Origin: Eopsaltria australis
Taxonomy: Eukaryota; Chordata; Aves; Passeriformes; Petroicidae
DNA: 64,000 nucleotides
Direction of reading: 5' to 3'
Assembly: GCA_034509425.1 (NCBI GenBank)
Contig: JAVTVJ010001160.1
Location: 227,234-291,233, forward strand
The notes beneath the pieces are model-generated. The model had not been told where the DNA came from, ran no database searches, and saw only the letters and a program-made list of their open reading frames with translations. Of this stretch, positions 1 to 8,890 are shown in pieces. Made by a program: the position numbers and the translations under genes. Within the stretch, counting starts at the first letter, position 1, and the number at the start of each line of letters is the position of its first letter.

Positions 1-1201
1 TGATAATTGAGCAGATGTAAATGGTAGTGCCTTTCGTAAGTGGCAATAGTTTAATAGATAAATGGGAAATAATACTTCTGTAAAGCTCATCAAATTGCTA
101 ATATTAGGAGTAATAGTAAAACTTCATCTGACTATTTATTTGTTTACAGTTTACATGCATCTGGTACATCCTAGAGGAATATAAGCTTGGAATGGGTATA
201 GCACTGCATGGAGATCTTAATAGGCATTTAGCTAATATTATGTGTCTCCTGATGCACGTGTGAATTTTCTGCAAACCTTACACTGAATTTTCTACAAAGC
301 TTTTCAGTTTGAATCTTACTCCTTTTTAGAAGCTGGGAAGAACCAGCTATCTCAAGTTCATACTTTTTATCCTGTTATATTCAACACTTTTCATATTGTA
401 CTATTTTGCATGAAGATGGAACTGAGTCCTATAGTTTGAGAGATCCAGTGCTCAAGAGTTAGTGCTTCACTTGAGTTATGTCTATAATGCAATGCAGTTC
501 AAGTACTGTAAAAAAAGGTAAAGTGGTTTTCAGAAACACTAGAAATGCAATATAGATATGTGTTGAATCACACAAAGAACTCTGTCTTTTGTGGAAGATT
601 AATTTCTCCACTGTGTGGTCTCTCATTTTCAGATGATAAAGCTGCTCAGCTCTGAATGATTAAACCATAGGCACTGCAATATACATGTGTTAGGTTACTC
701 TTGACATTCTCAGCATTAAGAATGTTCCTGATCTCTCCTGCTCTTGCTCCTTGTGTAGTTTTTCCAGCATTTCTGATATTTTTGTATTGAAGGTTGCAAG
801 TTTAACACAGTTTATTAGGGAATGGTTTGTGTAGATGGCGAGCAGATGTGTAACAGATTTTTTTATTATGTGATTACCTTTGATTTAGCTATTAGATTTG
901 ATGATTTGGGCGATCCCTTGTATTTCTATGTCCCATATCAGGGATGTGGAAGGTCACACTGAGAACCCCAAGTACCAGGCTATAATATGAGTGACTATAT
1001 CTGTATCACAGAACATGAGAATTCTATTCAATGCTGAGTGCATCCTGTGTGCATCCCAGCTCCATGCCAGACACCCCATGCAGTAACTCTTCCCTTTACT
1101 CACCACCAAACAAACTAAAAAAGTTTTTCTGGTTCTTCTGACTGGCAGTCTTAAGGAGAATTTATTTTGGTGACTGACTGTATCAAAATTGGAATATAAG
1201 T
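1..1201. other. AT-rich non-coding stretch
   Basis: No convincing coding region, RNA gene or repeat was recognised. The last four bases (1198-1201, AAGT) are the left copy of the target duplication of the provirus that follows. The stretch probably belongs to an intron or to intergenic DNA. Confidence 0.6.
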
Positions 1202-1658
1202 TGATGCCTTTTTCTGGTCTTAGGAAATAAAGGCTCAGACACAGTGAAAGGGTTGGGGGTTGTTTACCTCGGTATTTTAATAGGATCCCGTTCGATGGCT
1301 TCTGCCGTCCAGGTAGAACACGCCGCAAAAGCCCCTTCCCCCCAATTCAGTATACAATTAAAGACTCTACACATTAGCATATCTACCAGAAGGGCCCAAT
1401 AAGGGGCCTGGGTTGGCTAACTTCTAGTTTACAAAATCTATCCTACTAGGAGACCTTGAGGGCTCACGAAAACAGGGTGTTTGGTCTCTAGCTCTACGTG
1501 GCTTCAGGGGTGTTTAGTCTACTGGCCTCCTAAACACCATGAAACCAGGCTAAACTATCACCTAAAGCATCACAAGTATGCATGCTAATACTTGTGAATA
1601 TAGGGAACAGTGTAAGAAATATTCAGGAGAAAAAGCAGAAAAAATCCTTCAGGCATCA
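1202..1658 (-). repeat. ERV-A 3' LTR
   Basis: 457 bp with 7-bp inverted ends (TGATGCC/GGCATCA). It is identical to the 8430-8886 copy except for two transitions. The left flank is AAGT, repeated after the other LTR. On the minus strand a polypurine tract directly precedes it, which marks it as the 3' LTR. Confidence 0.95.
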
Positions 1659-1671
1659 TTTCCCCCCTTTT
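1659..1671 (-). other. ERV-A polypurine tract
   Basis: On the minus strand this reads AAAAGGGGGGAAA and abuts the TG of the 3' LTR. This is the expected plus-strand priming site of reverse transcription. Confidence 0.9.
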
Positions 1672-1728
1672 AGAGACTAACATGATTCTACTTTGTCTAG
1701 TCTCTACTTTACCTTACTCTGTTCTACA

Positions 1729-1896
1729 TTACTCACAGTATCGGTTTACACAACCGGCCGACATGCAGGCTACTATACAGATGATAACTACAATTACAAC
1801 TACTATAAATGTTTCTCTTATCCAGGCCCAGTTTGGTAACCATGAGGTAAGGGTGTCAAAGATCTGGTCAAATTTCAAGGTGTCAATTTTGGAAGC
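1729..1896 (-). pseudogene. env: ERV-A env remnant: C-terminal transmembrane end
   Basis: A minus-strand frame with no ATG of its own encodes an acidic/aromatic pre-membrane stretch (TLTSWLPNWAWIRETF). A roughly 17-residue run of V, I and C follows as a membrane anchor, then a very short tail ending VNRYCE and TAA at 1729-1731. This is the layout of the end of a retroviral TM subunit. A stop lies just upstream at 1897-1899, and the SU body, fusion peptide and most of the TM ectodomain are absent. The piece sits about 60 bp upstream of the polypurine tract, the normal place for env to end. Confidence 0.8.
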
Positions 1897-1915
1897 TTAA
1901 AATGCCAATCCACGA

Positions 1916-2104
1916 TCAGTGACCACCCCCATCTAGAGGTGGTAACTGGATACAGAACCAGCAATTGTTCTTATTAAGAACTTTGGACACATTTTGGATT
2001 ACAGCCTTGTGTAAATCATGGGACAAACCCTGAGTCATAGTTACCATTTGGGCAGATAACAGACACGTAAAGAACAGTTTAAACCCCATCCTCCTGATCT
2101 GCAT
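1916..2104 (-). pseudogene. env: ERV-A env remnant: N-terminal start
   Basis: A 62-codon minus-strand frame overlaps the end of pol by 26 bp in another frame, the usual pol/env arrangement in gammaretroviruses. It begins with a signal-peptide-like segment (MGFKLFFTCLLSAQ) and contains a CWFC motif of the kind found near the start of some retroviral surface subunits. It stops abruptly at 1916. Only about 20 bp separate it from the TM end fragment, so most of env has been removed by internal deletion. It cannot yield a functional envelope. Confidence 0.7.
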
Positions 2105-3149
2105 CAGTCTTTGCTTTCTTGATGGTCTCAGGAGCCGAAGCCTTCTTCATTCTGGAATAGTGCATCCATGGTCCCTTGCCAGCAACTTTGACTGCAGTGA
2201 GGGTGGTCAGCAAAACTTGGAACGGTCCCTTCCACTTGGCTTGCAAGGGGTCACCGTCCCACCACTTGATGTAGACCCAATCTCCCGGCTGGAACTGATG
2301 AGCAGGTGTGTCCAGTCCTATTGGCCTGGACAACATGACAAATCTCTGGAGCTTCTGTAAAGTGGAACTCAAAGCCATTAAGTATTTCTGCAAATCAGCT
2401 TTACCCTTCACATGAATCTCTCCCAGGATATGTGGAGCCTGATAAGGCCTGCCATATAATATTTCATAGGGACTTATATTGTCCCTTCACCTTGGCTGTA
2501 TGCGGGTTCTCAGCAAGGCTATTGGCAGGGCTTGAACCCAGGTCATGGATGTCTCTTGACAAATTTTACAAATCTGGGTTTTGAGGGTTCCATTCATTCG
2601 TTCAACCTTGCCACTTGCCTGGGGCCTGTATGGTGTGTGCAGGTCCCAGGCAATTCCCAGAACCCTGCTGACTTCCCCAACTACCGTTGCAACAAAGTGA
2701 GTTCCCCTGTCAGATGACATTCCTAGAGGAACCCCGAATCTTGGAATTATATGGTTCAGCAAGGCTTTCACTACTTCTCTTGCTGTGTTTGAGCGACAGG
2801 GGTAAGCTTCAGGCTATCCACTGAAGGTGTCAACCAGTACCAGTATATACTTACATCCCTCTTTGCGTGGCATCTCAGCAAAATCGATCTGCCAATAATC
2901 TTCCGGGAGATCTCCTGTTTTTGTCACCCCTAACACAACCCATTTGCTCGTGTCAGGATTGTTTTTACGACAGGTATTGCACTTGCTGGTTATAGACTGC
3001 ACGATATCTGTCATCCCTCTCCTTATTACCACCTCTTTAAGATGTTTTAAAAGATTTTCTGTTCTCCAGTGAGTACTTTCATGTTCTCGCTGGGCTATTT
3101 CTCGAAGGAGGAAGGGTGGAACTATAACCTGTCCTGTTGAGGTAACGGT
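2079..3149 (-). pseudogene. pol: ERV-A integrase (end of pol), broken by two stops
   Basis: This continues in the same frame as RT/RNase H after a TAA at 3150-3152. The N-terminal zinc-binding HHCC domain is visible as HESTH followed by CNTC. The catalytic core retains all three acidic residues: D in WQIDFAE, D in SSDRGTHF and E in GKVERMN. The C-terminal domain has the PGDWVYIK and KWKGPFQVLLTT signatures of gammaretroviral integrases. In-frame stops are TAG at 2814-2816 and TGA at 2487-2489. The reading ends at 2079 inside the env overlap. Conserved motifs surround each stop, so these are point lesions in an otherwise well-preserved domain. Confidence 0.9.
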
Positions 3150-5279
3150 TTACTTCTCTTCTTTGATCTCCACCTTAAGGTGCTTAATTAATTTGTGATC
3201 CCCCTGATCATATTTTGGGGTAAACTCTGACAAATCTATTTCTTTCTGTGGTATCACTGCAAAAATGCCTTTTTCTGCAACCTCTCTTGCTGCTTCATCA
3301 GCGAAGCGATTTCCCAGTTCAGGGGCTTTCTTCCCTTTTTGATGGCCTTTGCAATGCATGATGGCTACTTCTGTTGGCTTCCAAATACTCTGCAGAAGTG
3401 CAAGAATCTGTTCAGCATGCTTAATCTCATTACCTTGTGCAGTCAGCAGGCCACGTTCCTTCCAGATAGCTCCGTGGGCATGAACAACACTGAAGGCATA
3501 TTTGGAATCAGTCCAGATGTTTACCTTCTTCCCCTCACTCAGCTCTAGAGCCCTTGTTAGTGCAATGAGTTCAGTTTTCTGTGATGATACATCTGGAGGC
3601 AAAGCTTTTGCCTCTATGACTTTATCTGTGGTGGTTACAGCATATCCCGTCATTCTCTTACCATTTCTCATGAAGCTGCTTCCATCGGTATATAGCTCCC
3701 AGTCTGGGCTCTTCAGGGGAGTGTCCTTCAGGTCTGGTCTGCTGGAATAAGTCTCCTCTATTGTCTGTAGACAATGATGTTCAGGCATGCTGTCAAGTAA
3801 TGTGGATGACAAAAACATTGCAGGGTTTACCACAGATGTTGTTTTTAGAGTAACATCATCCTGTTCCAGCAACACAGACTGATACTTCAGCATTCTGCTA
3901 GGGGATAGCCAGTGATTCCCCTTCTGTTCTAGCACAGTTATTACTGCATGGGGTACATGCACGACAATGTGCTGTCCAAGGGTGAATTTACGGGCCTCCT
4001 GTATTAGGAGGACAGTTGCTGCCACAGCTTTCAGGCATCCAGGCCACCCTTGACTAACATTGTCCAGCTGTTTTGAAAAGTAGGCTACAGCTCTTTGCTG
4101 GTCCCCAAGGTGCTGTGCTAGTACTCCCAGAGCAGCATTCAGTCGCTCATATGTAAAGAGTTCAAAAGGCTTAGTCAAATCCGGCAGCCCCAAGGCTGGG
4201 GCAGACATTAGGGAATGTTTCAACTGTTTGAAGGCAGCCCTTGCACTTTCTGTCCACATGATTGTTCCCTTTTCGGCTGCCTTCAAGACCTCATACAGAG
4301 GTTTTACCAGCAGTCCATAGTTTGATATCCATAGGCGACACCAACCTACCATTCTCAGGAAGGCTTGCATTTCTCTCACAGTGTGGGGCTCTGGAAGGCG
4401 ACAGATAGCTTCTTTCCGTTCTTTGCTGAGTTGTCGGTGTCTACGGAAAATTTCCAGCCTCAGGTAAACTACTGTTTCCCTGGCAATCTGGGCCTTCTCT
4501 CTCGAGACCCGATAACCACTCTCGCTCAAAAAGTTCAACAGACTTACGGTTAGCTGGATACACTCATCTCGCGTTCTGGTTGCTACTAGGATGTCATCAA
4601 CATACTGAAGAACAACTCCTCCTGGCTCCTGTTTCCTCCAGTCCTCCAGTTCCTTTGCCAGCTGGTTTCCAAATAGCGTGGGACTATTTTTGTAGCCTTG
4701 AACCAAGACTGTCCAGGTGAGCTGGGTCTTCCTTCCTGTATCAGGGTTTTCCCACTCAAAGGCAAAAATTTCTTGGCTGCCCTTATGCACAGGAATGCAG
4801 AAAAAGGCATCTTTAAGATCTAAAACAGTGAACCACCCCAATTCGTCTGTTAGTGTAGTCAAAAGTGTGTAGGGATTGGCTACAACTGGATGTATGTCCT
4901 CTGTTATTTTGTTAATCTCCCTTAGATCCTGCACTAATCGATAACTCTTACTATCTGCTTTTTTCACTGGTATAATTGGGGTGTTATATTTGGATTCACA
5001 TTCCACTAGCAACCCAAATTTGAGAAACTTCTCAATTATGGGTGCTAGTCCTCTGCGACCTGCTAATTTCAGAGGGTATTGTTTTTGCCTTACTGGTGTA
5101 GCTCCTGCTTTGAGTGTAATACTTACAGGTTCAGCTCTTTTGGATCTCCCAGGGATATCATTGGCCCATACTATAGGACTGACAGCATCTTCTATTTCTT
5201 TGGGAATTTTTCCATGGCATTCCTGTATAAGAATAGCTGCTGCTTCTATGAATTTAGATTCAGGAATTATGACTTTTAC
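3150..5279 (-). pseudogene. pol: ERV-A reverse transcriptase and RNase H (pol)
   Basis: An open minus-strand frame of about 700 codons begins just after a frame change near 5280 and ends at TAA 3150-3152. The RT has the palm motif YVDD (in LQYVDDILVA) and a variant LVQG where LPQG is usual before YKNSP. Thumb and connection segments follow. The RNase H part keeps the catalytic acidic residues in YTDGSS, KTELIALT, WTDSKYA and NRFADEAAR, so it looks structurally intact. In a live gammaretrovirus this would be made as part of Gag-Pro-Pol. Here it is cut off from gag-pro by the upstream frame change and from integrase by the terminal TAA. Confidence 0.93.
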
Positions 5280-5575
5280 CCCCCATCTCTGGAGAATTTA
5301 ATTTCTGCCTCTAATTTCTCTAATAAATCTCTGCCCAATAATGGCATTGGTGAATTTGGCATATACAGGAACTGGTGTGTCACCCAGTGTTTTCCCAATT
5401 TAAATTTTAAAGGTTGGAAAAAAGGCCGTGTTTCACTTACCTCGGTGGCTCTTACCACATTCACAGTCTCTTGGCTCAGTTTACCTTTTAAAGTATTTAA
5501 TACAGATTAGGTCGCCCCAGTGTCCACCAGAAATTCAACATCCTCATTTCCCAGTCTAACTATAACTGAAGGCTC
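5276..5575 (-). pseudogene. pro: ERV-A aspartic protease, interrupted
   Basis: The active-site motif LVDTGAT is present, followed at once by a TAA stop (5507-5509). The same frame then continues as a recognisable protease body, with PLLGRDLL as the conserved C-terminal GRD motif, and ends at 5276-5278. Near the run of six G residues around 5280-5285 the frame changes to that of RT. Upstream, the frame is continuous with nucleocapsid, with no stop codon between them. The product, if translated, would end one residue after the active-site motif. Confidence 0.88.
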
Positions 5576-6472
5576 TGCTGGGGGTGATGCCCTTGATTGC
5601 TGTCTATTATAATCCACAGCTAGTTCTGGAGCTGGGGGTGTCTTTTTTGTTTGTGCTGGACACTCATTTTTCCAGTGTCCCTTCTGCTTGCAAATGGCAC
5701 ATTGGTCCTCAGCTAGAGGAAAACGGGGTCCTCTCTTTGGTGAGTTGGATGACTTTCCCTCATTGTGGTTTTTCTTATGGTGGGGCTTATTCTGTTTGTT
5801 CTTGTATACTGAATCCCTGTTCTGATATACTTGCCAGGCTATTTTCAGCATCTCACTTATATCCATTACTCTCCTTTTTTGCAGTTTTTTCCTTATATCA
5901 TCTGTTGATTGGCCCATAAAAATGTAAGCCAGCTGGTACTTCTGATCAGGTGCTTCGAAGTTCAGAGTTGTGTATTTCCGTGCAGCCTCTTTCAGTCTAT
6001 TCAGAAACTCTGTAGGAGTCTCATTTGGATTTTGTTTGATCTCAAATAATTTAGAAAAATTCACTACTTTAGGAAGGCCACATCTCAACCCATAAACCAC
6101 CCATTTCTGAAACTGCTTTAATTTTGCCATTTGCTCAGGGACATTGGGATCCCAGCCAGGGTCAGCGAGTGGGTATATGTTATTAGGCATCCCCTGGAGA
6201 GTTCCAGCTGCAATTTGGGCCTGTATAGCATCTATGGCAGCTTTATTAACCATCTCCCTTTCTGTGCTATCTAGTAATTCATCCAGCATCACATTCAAGT
6301 CTCCCCAATCAGGGTTTTGAGCCCTTATAGCCCTCTCTACCCATATGGCTACTTTCTCTGGGTTGTCACTATACTTTCCAACAGAGTCTTTCCACGTCTG
6401 CAGCTCTGCAAGAGAGAATGGTGTCTTTATATAAATCACTCTCTGATTTCCCACAGCCTGTCTCAGAGGCAC
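5507..6472 (-). pseudogene. gag: ERV-A Gag capsid and nucleocapsid
   Basis: A 321-codon minus-strand frame begins at the p12/capsid boundary (PLRQAVG). It contains a full capsid with the major homology region (NPNETPTEFLNRLKEAARKY) and a nucleocapsid with one CCHC zinc knuckle (CAICKQKGHWKNEC) embedded in basic sequence. It then runs on into the start of the protease. One knuckle rather than two is the gammaretroviral pattern. The frame differs from that of the matrix ORF, and two TGA codons (6620-6622, 6506-6508) lie just upstream in this frame, so it cannot be made as one polyprotein with matrix. Confidence 0.92.
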
Positions 6473-6851
6473 TTCTAGAGCAGGCCCTTCCCTTCCCCTT
6501 TCATCTCATTTTGATCTCGTGCGCCTTGCAATTGGACTAGCAGCACTTATAGCTTCTTGGGCTATTTTCCCCCTCCTCCTGCCACCCTCCTCTTGGGAAC
6601 CATCTGTATCCACATCATCTCATTCCGTTTTAATCCTAGCACTGGCAGAGCGGCGGAGGGGGAATCCGGCATGGTCGTCTCTGTCCCCCCTTTTGGAAAA
6701 GTAACTTGGATCAAGCACGTCCCACCTGCCTCTGGTCAGGGTAGCTTTGCCCCTCTCCCCAACGCTGGAGGAGCGGCGAAGCCGAGATCGAGGGTACCTC
6801 GATGGAGGGTACTCATCCCAGGCTCGGGCCAGGTCGGGTGGCAGTGGCCAG
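6473..6851 (-). pseudogene. gag: ERV-A gag linker with two stops and a frame change
   Basis: In the capsid frame this stretch codes for a charged linker rich in E, R and G. It is interrupted by TGA at 6620-6622 and at 6506-6508, each followed by GAT. The matrix/proline-rich frame ends at 6852. The shift between the two frames therefore lies somewhere in the GC-rich repeat region just upstream, where indels are expected. Confidence 0.8.
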
Positions 6852-7892
6852 TTAGGCTCTGCTCCCGGTCCATGCCCCCCCACCAGGGGCGATCAGGAGC
6901 CGGCGACAAGCCAGCCTCCTCTCCGCCCTCTCCGCGCCTTCGCCCGCCCCCTGTGTGGTCAAGGGGCCAATCGGCCTCCGCTTTCGGTCTGTGCCTGCCC
7001 CGTGGGCGGTCAGGGGGCGAGGGCCACCCGGCCTCTGCCCCTGCCCCGTGCCCGCCCCGTGGGCGGTCAGGAGGCAAGGGCCAGCCGGCCTCCGCCCCCT
7101 CCCCACGCTTTCCCCGCCCCCAGAGTGGTCAGGGGGCGAGGGCCTGCTCGCCTCCCCCCCCGCCCCACGCCCAGCCCCCGGATGGTCCGGGGGCCGGTTG
7201 GTCTCCGCCCCCGCCCCCACGTTCGGAGCGGGCGCAGGAGGAGGAGGAGGAGGGGGAGGGAGAGGGGGCGGTGGCGCTGGCGCCGGCGGAGCCCGTGGGG
7301 GTGGGGACGCTGGTTGCGGAGCCGGTGGGGGTGCCGGTTGTGGAGCCGGTGGGGGTGGGGGCGGGGGCGGGGGCACTGGTTGCGCGCCTCCATCGCCTGC
7401 CCCCAACTGCACCGGCTGTAATGGCGGTGGTGGCACGGGGGGCGATCCCCCCCCGCCCGTACGCAGAGCTGGGGCTACCATGTCCATAACATCTGTCTCT
7501 TCCGTTTCGTTAGTCACTAGCTGCCTTCTCCTCCTCTTCACGTTTCCTCTCCCTTTTACAACCATCTCCAAACAGCCTTTCTGCACCTCATACGCCTCCT
7601 CTCTATTCAGTAATATGGTAAAAAGTTCTGTGTATTTTAACTCATCAAACCTGCGCAGAGCTCGCAGTTCTACCATCAGCTCTGTGACTATTTCATTTTC
7701 TAGACTCCCAAAGCATGGCCACACTCTCTGTCCTCCTAATTTTAAAGTCGGCCAGACCCGTGTACAGAGTCTTATCAGCTCCTGTGTGTCCAGGGGGGTT
7801 CTCCTTCCTGTTAAATATCGCCAGTTTTTCAGTACCAGATCTAATGGAGATTCCCCAGGGACTTGTACATTCTCTGAAAAGTTACACCCCAT
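6852..7892 (-). pseudogene. gag: ERV-A Gag matrix and proline-rich domain
   Basis: A 346-codon minus-strand frame starts MGCNFSENV, with glycine at position 2 and serine at 6, fitting an N-myristoylation signal that would anchor Gag to the membrane. Residues 1 to about 125 form a plausible matrix domain ending in a basic patch (KRRRR). The rest is an extreme proline/alanine/glycine region with runs of seven or more prolines, then degenerate repeats. The start is well placed about 510 bp downstream of the primer site. The frame closes before capsid because of a shift in the repetitive GC-rich part. The opposite-strand frames here are shadows. Confidence 0.85.
6880..7440. repeat. GC-rich imperfect tandem repeats inside ERV-A gag
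   Basis: On the + strand, units of about 51-62 bp begin with GGTCAGGGGGCGAGGGCC or variants near 6958, 7009, 7066, 7127 and 7185. They are followed by GGTGGGGGTG-type repeats at about 7225-7440. GC content is very high against an AT-rich surrounding. The repeats encode the proline-rich part of Gag on the minus strand and are the probable source of its frame change. Confidence 0.75.
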
Positions 7893-8010
7893 TTTACTTA
7901 TAAAAAGAAATCGGCCAGGAAAAAAACGTCTCTCTCTCTAGTGGTAACTGCTTAGAAGCGAGCTATAAATAGCAAAACTGCACGTACGAGAAAACTTGTT
8001 AAAGTTTTCT

Positions 8011-8085
8011 CAACTGGGACTCGAACCTGCGATCCCCGGCTTGGGGTTTTCAGTTCAGCGCCTTAAGCCACTGAACCAACTTCAA
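8011..8085 (-). other. tRNA-like segment in the ERV-A leader
   Basis: On the minus strand, TGGTTCAGTGGCTTAAGGCG (8059-8078) resembles the A box of a class II tRNA (Ser/Leu type). GGTTCGAGTCC (8017-8027) is a perfect B box. Between them a CCCC/GGGG pair could form a long variable arm. The acceptor arm and T stem do not pair fully, so a working tRNA is unlikely. It may be a captured, degraded tRNA or a functional leader structure. A local hairpin GTTCAG/CTGAAC is also possible. Confidence 0.55.
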
Positions 8086-8406
8086 ATTGTGGACCACCCA
8101 CCAACCTCCCATGGTTTAACTGGAGAGCGTCCTCTCCTTACCACGATTTTGCAGGAAGGGGTTAGTTTCCCCCCCTTTTAGGGGCCTCTCAGACCCCCCC
8201 TACCCAACCTCCCAAACCTCCCTCCTGGTGCTAGCACAATACCGAAACACGTCTCCCCCGCTTTCACTCACCTTTTTCGTGCTTTCAGGCGCTGGGTCCT
8301 AGAGCCCGGTCACAGCCTTGGACTGCCGCTTAACCCCGTGGGTGCCGGCGAAGGGGCTAGGCGAGATATTCTCAGCCCAAAACTGCAACTCTTCGGGGTC
8401 TCCAGG

Positions 8407-8424
8407 GTCCCGGCGGAGTCGCCA
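8407..8424 (-). other. ERV-A primer binding site, tRNA-Arg type
   Basis: The + strand reads GTCCCGGCGGAGTCGCCA, which matches, as I recall it, the 3' end of vertebrate tRNA-Arg(UCU) including CCA. The complementary minus strand is therefore an 18-nt primer site. It lies 5 nt from the 5' LTR end. Confidence 0.85.
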
Positions 8425-8429
8425 ATGAC

Positions 8430-8886
8430 TGATGCCTTTTTCTGGTCTTAGGAAATAAAGGCTCAGACACAGTGAAAGGGTTGGGGGTTGTTTACCTCGG
8501 TATTTTAATAGGATCCCGTTCGATGGCTTCTGCCGTCCAGGTAGAACACGCCGCAAAAGCCCCTTCCCCCCAATTCAGTATACAATTAAAGACTCTACAC
8601 ATTAGCATATCTACCAGAAAGGCCCAATAAGGGGCCTGAGTTGGCTAACTTCTAGTTTACAAAATCTATCCTACTAGGAGACCTTGAGGGCTCACGAAAA
8701 CAGGGTGTTTGGTCTCTAGCTCTACGTGGCTTCAGGGGTGTTTAGTCTACTGGCCTCCTAAACACCATGAAACCAGGCTAAACTATCACCTAAAGCATCA
8801 CAAGTATGCATGCTAATACTTGTGAATATAGGGAACAGTGTAAGAAATATTCAGGAGAAAAAGCAGAAAAAATCCTTCAGGCATCA
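8430..8886 (-). repeat. ERV-A 5' LTR
   Basis: 457 bp, with the same ends and length as 1202-1658, followed by AAGT (8887-8890). It is adjacent to the primer binding site, so it is the 5' LTR on the minus strand. Confidence 0.95.
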
Positions 8887-8890
8887 AAGT

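Larger units (their letters stand above)
1202..8886 (-). mobile_element. ERV-A: full-length, defective gammaretrovirus-like (class I) provirus
   Basis: Both ends are 457-bp LTRs starting TGATGCC and ending GGCATCA. They are flanked by the 4-bp duplication AAGT (1198-1201 and 8887-8890), which suits class I retroviruses. Read on the minus strand the order is 5' LTR, tRNA-Arg primer site, leader, gag, pro, pol, env remnant, polypurine tract, 3' LTR. The LTRs differ at only two positions (near 1421 and 1432 in the left copy), so insertion or LTR homogenisation was recent. Coding regions carry several stops and frame changes, and most of env is missing, so this copy cannot make a full protein set. 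The gamma-like assignment rests on the CA/NC/RT/integrase motifs described in the individual entries. Confidence 0.93.

Noticed and set aside
6557..7489. 310-codon + strand frame and neighbours in the GC-rich region
   Set aside because: Antisense shadow of the proline-rich gag repeats. GC-rich repeats lack stops by composition, and no domain or start context was seen.
8011..8085. A genuine tRNA gene
   Set aside because: A and B boxes are present, but acceptor, T and anticodon stems do not pair well, so only a tRNA-like segment is claimed.
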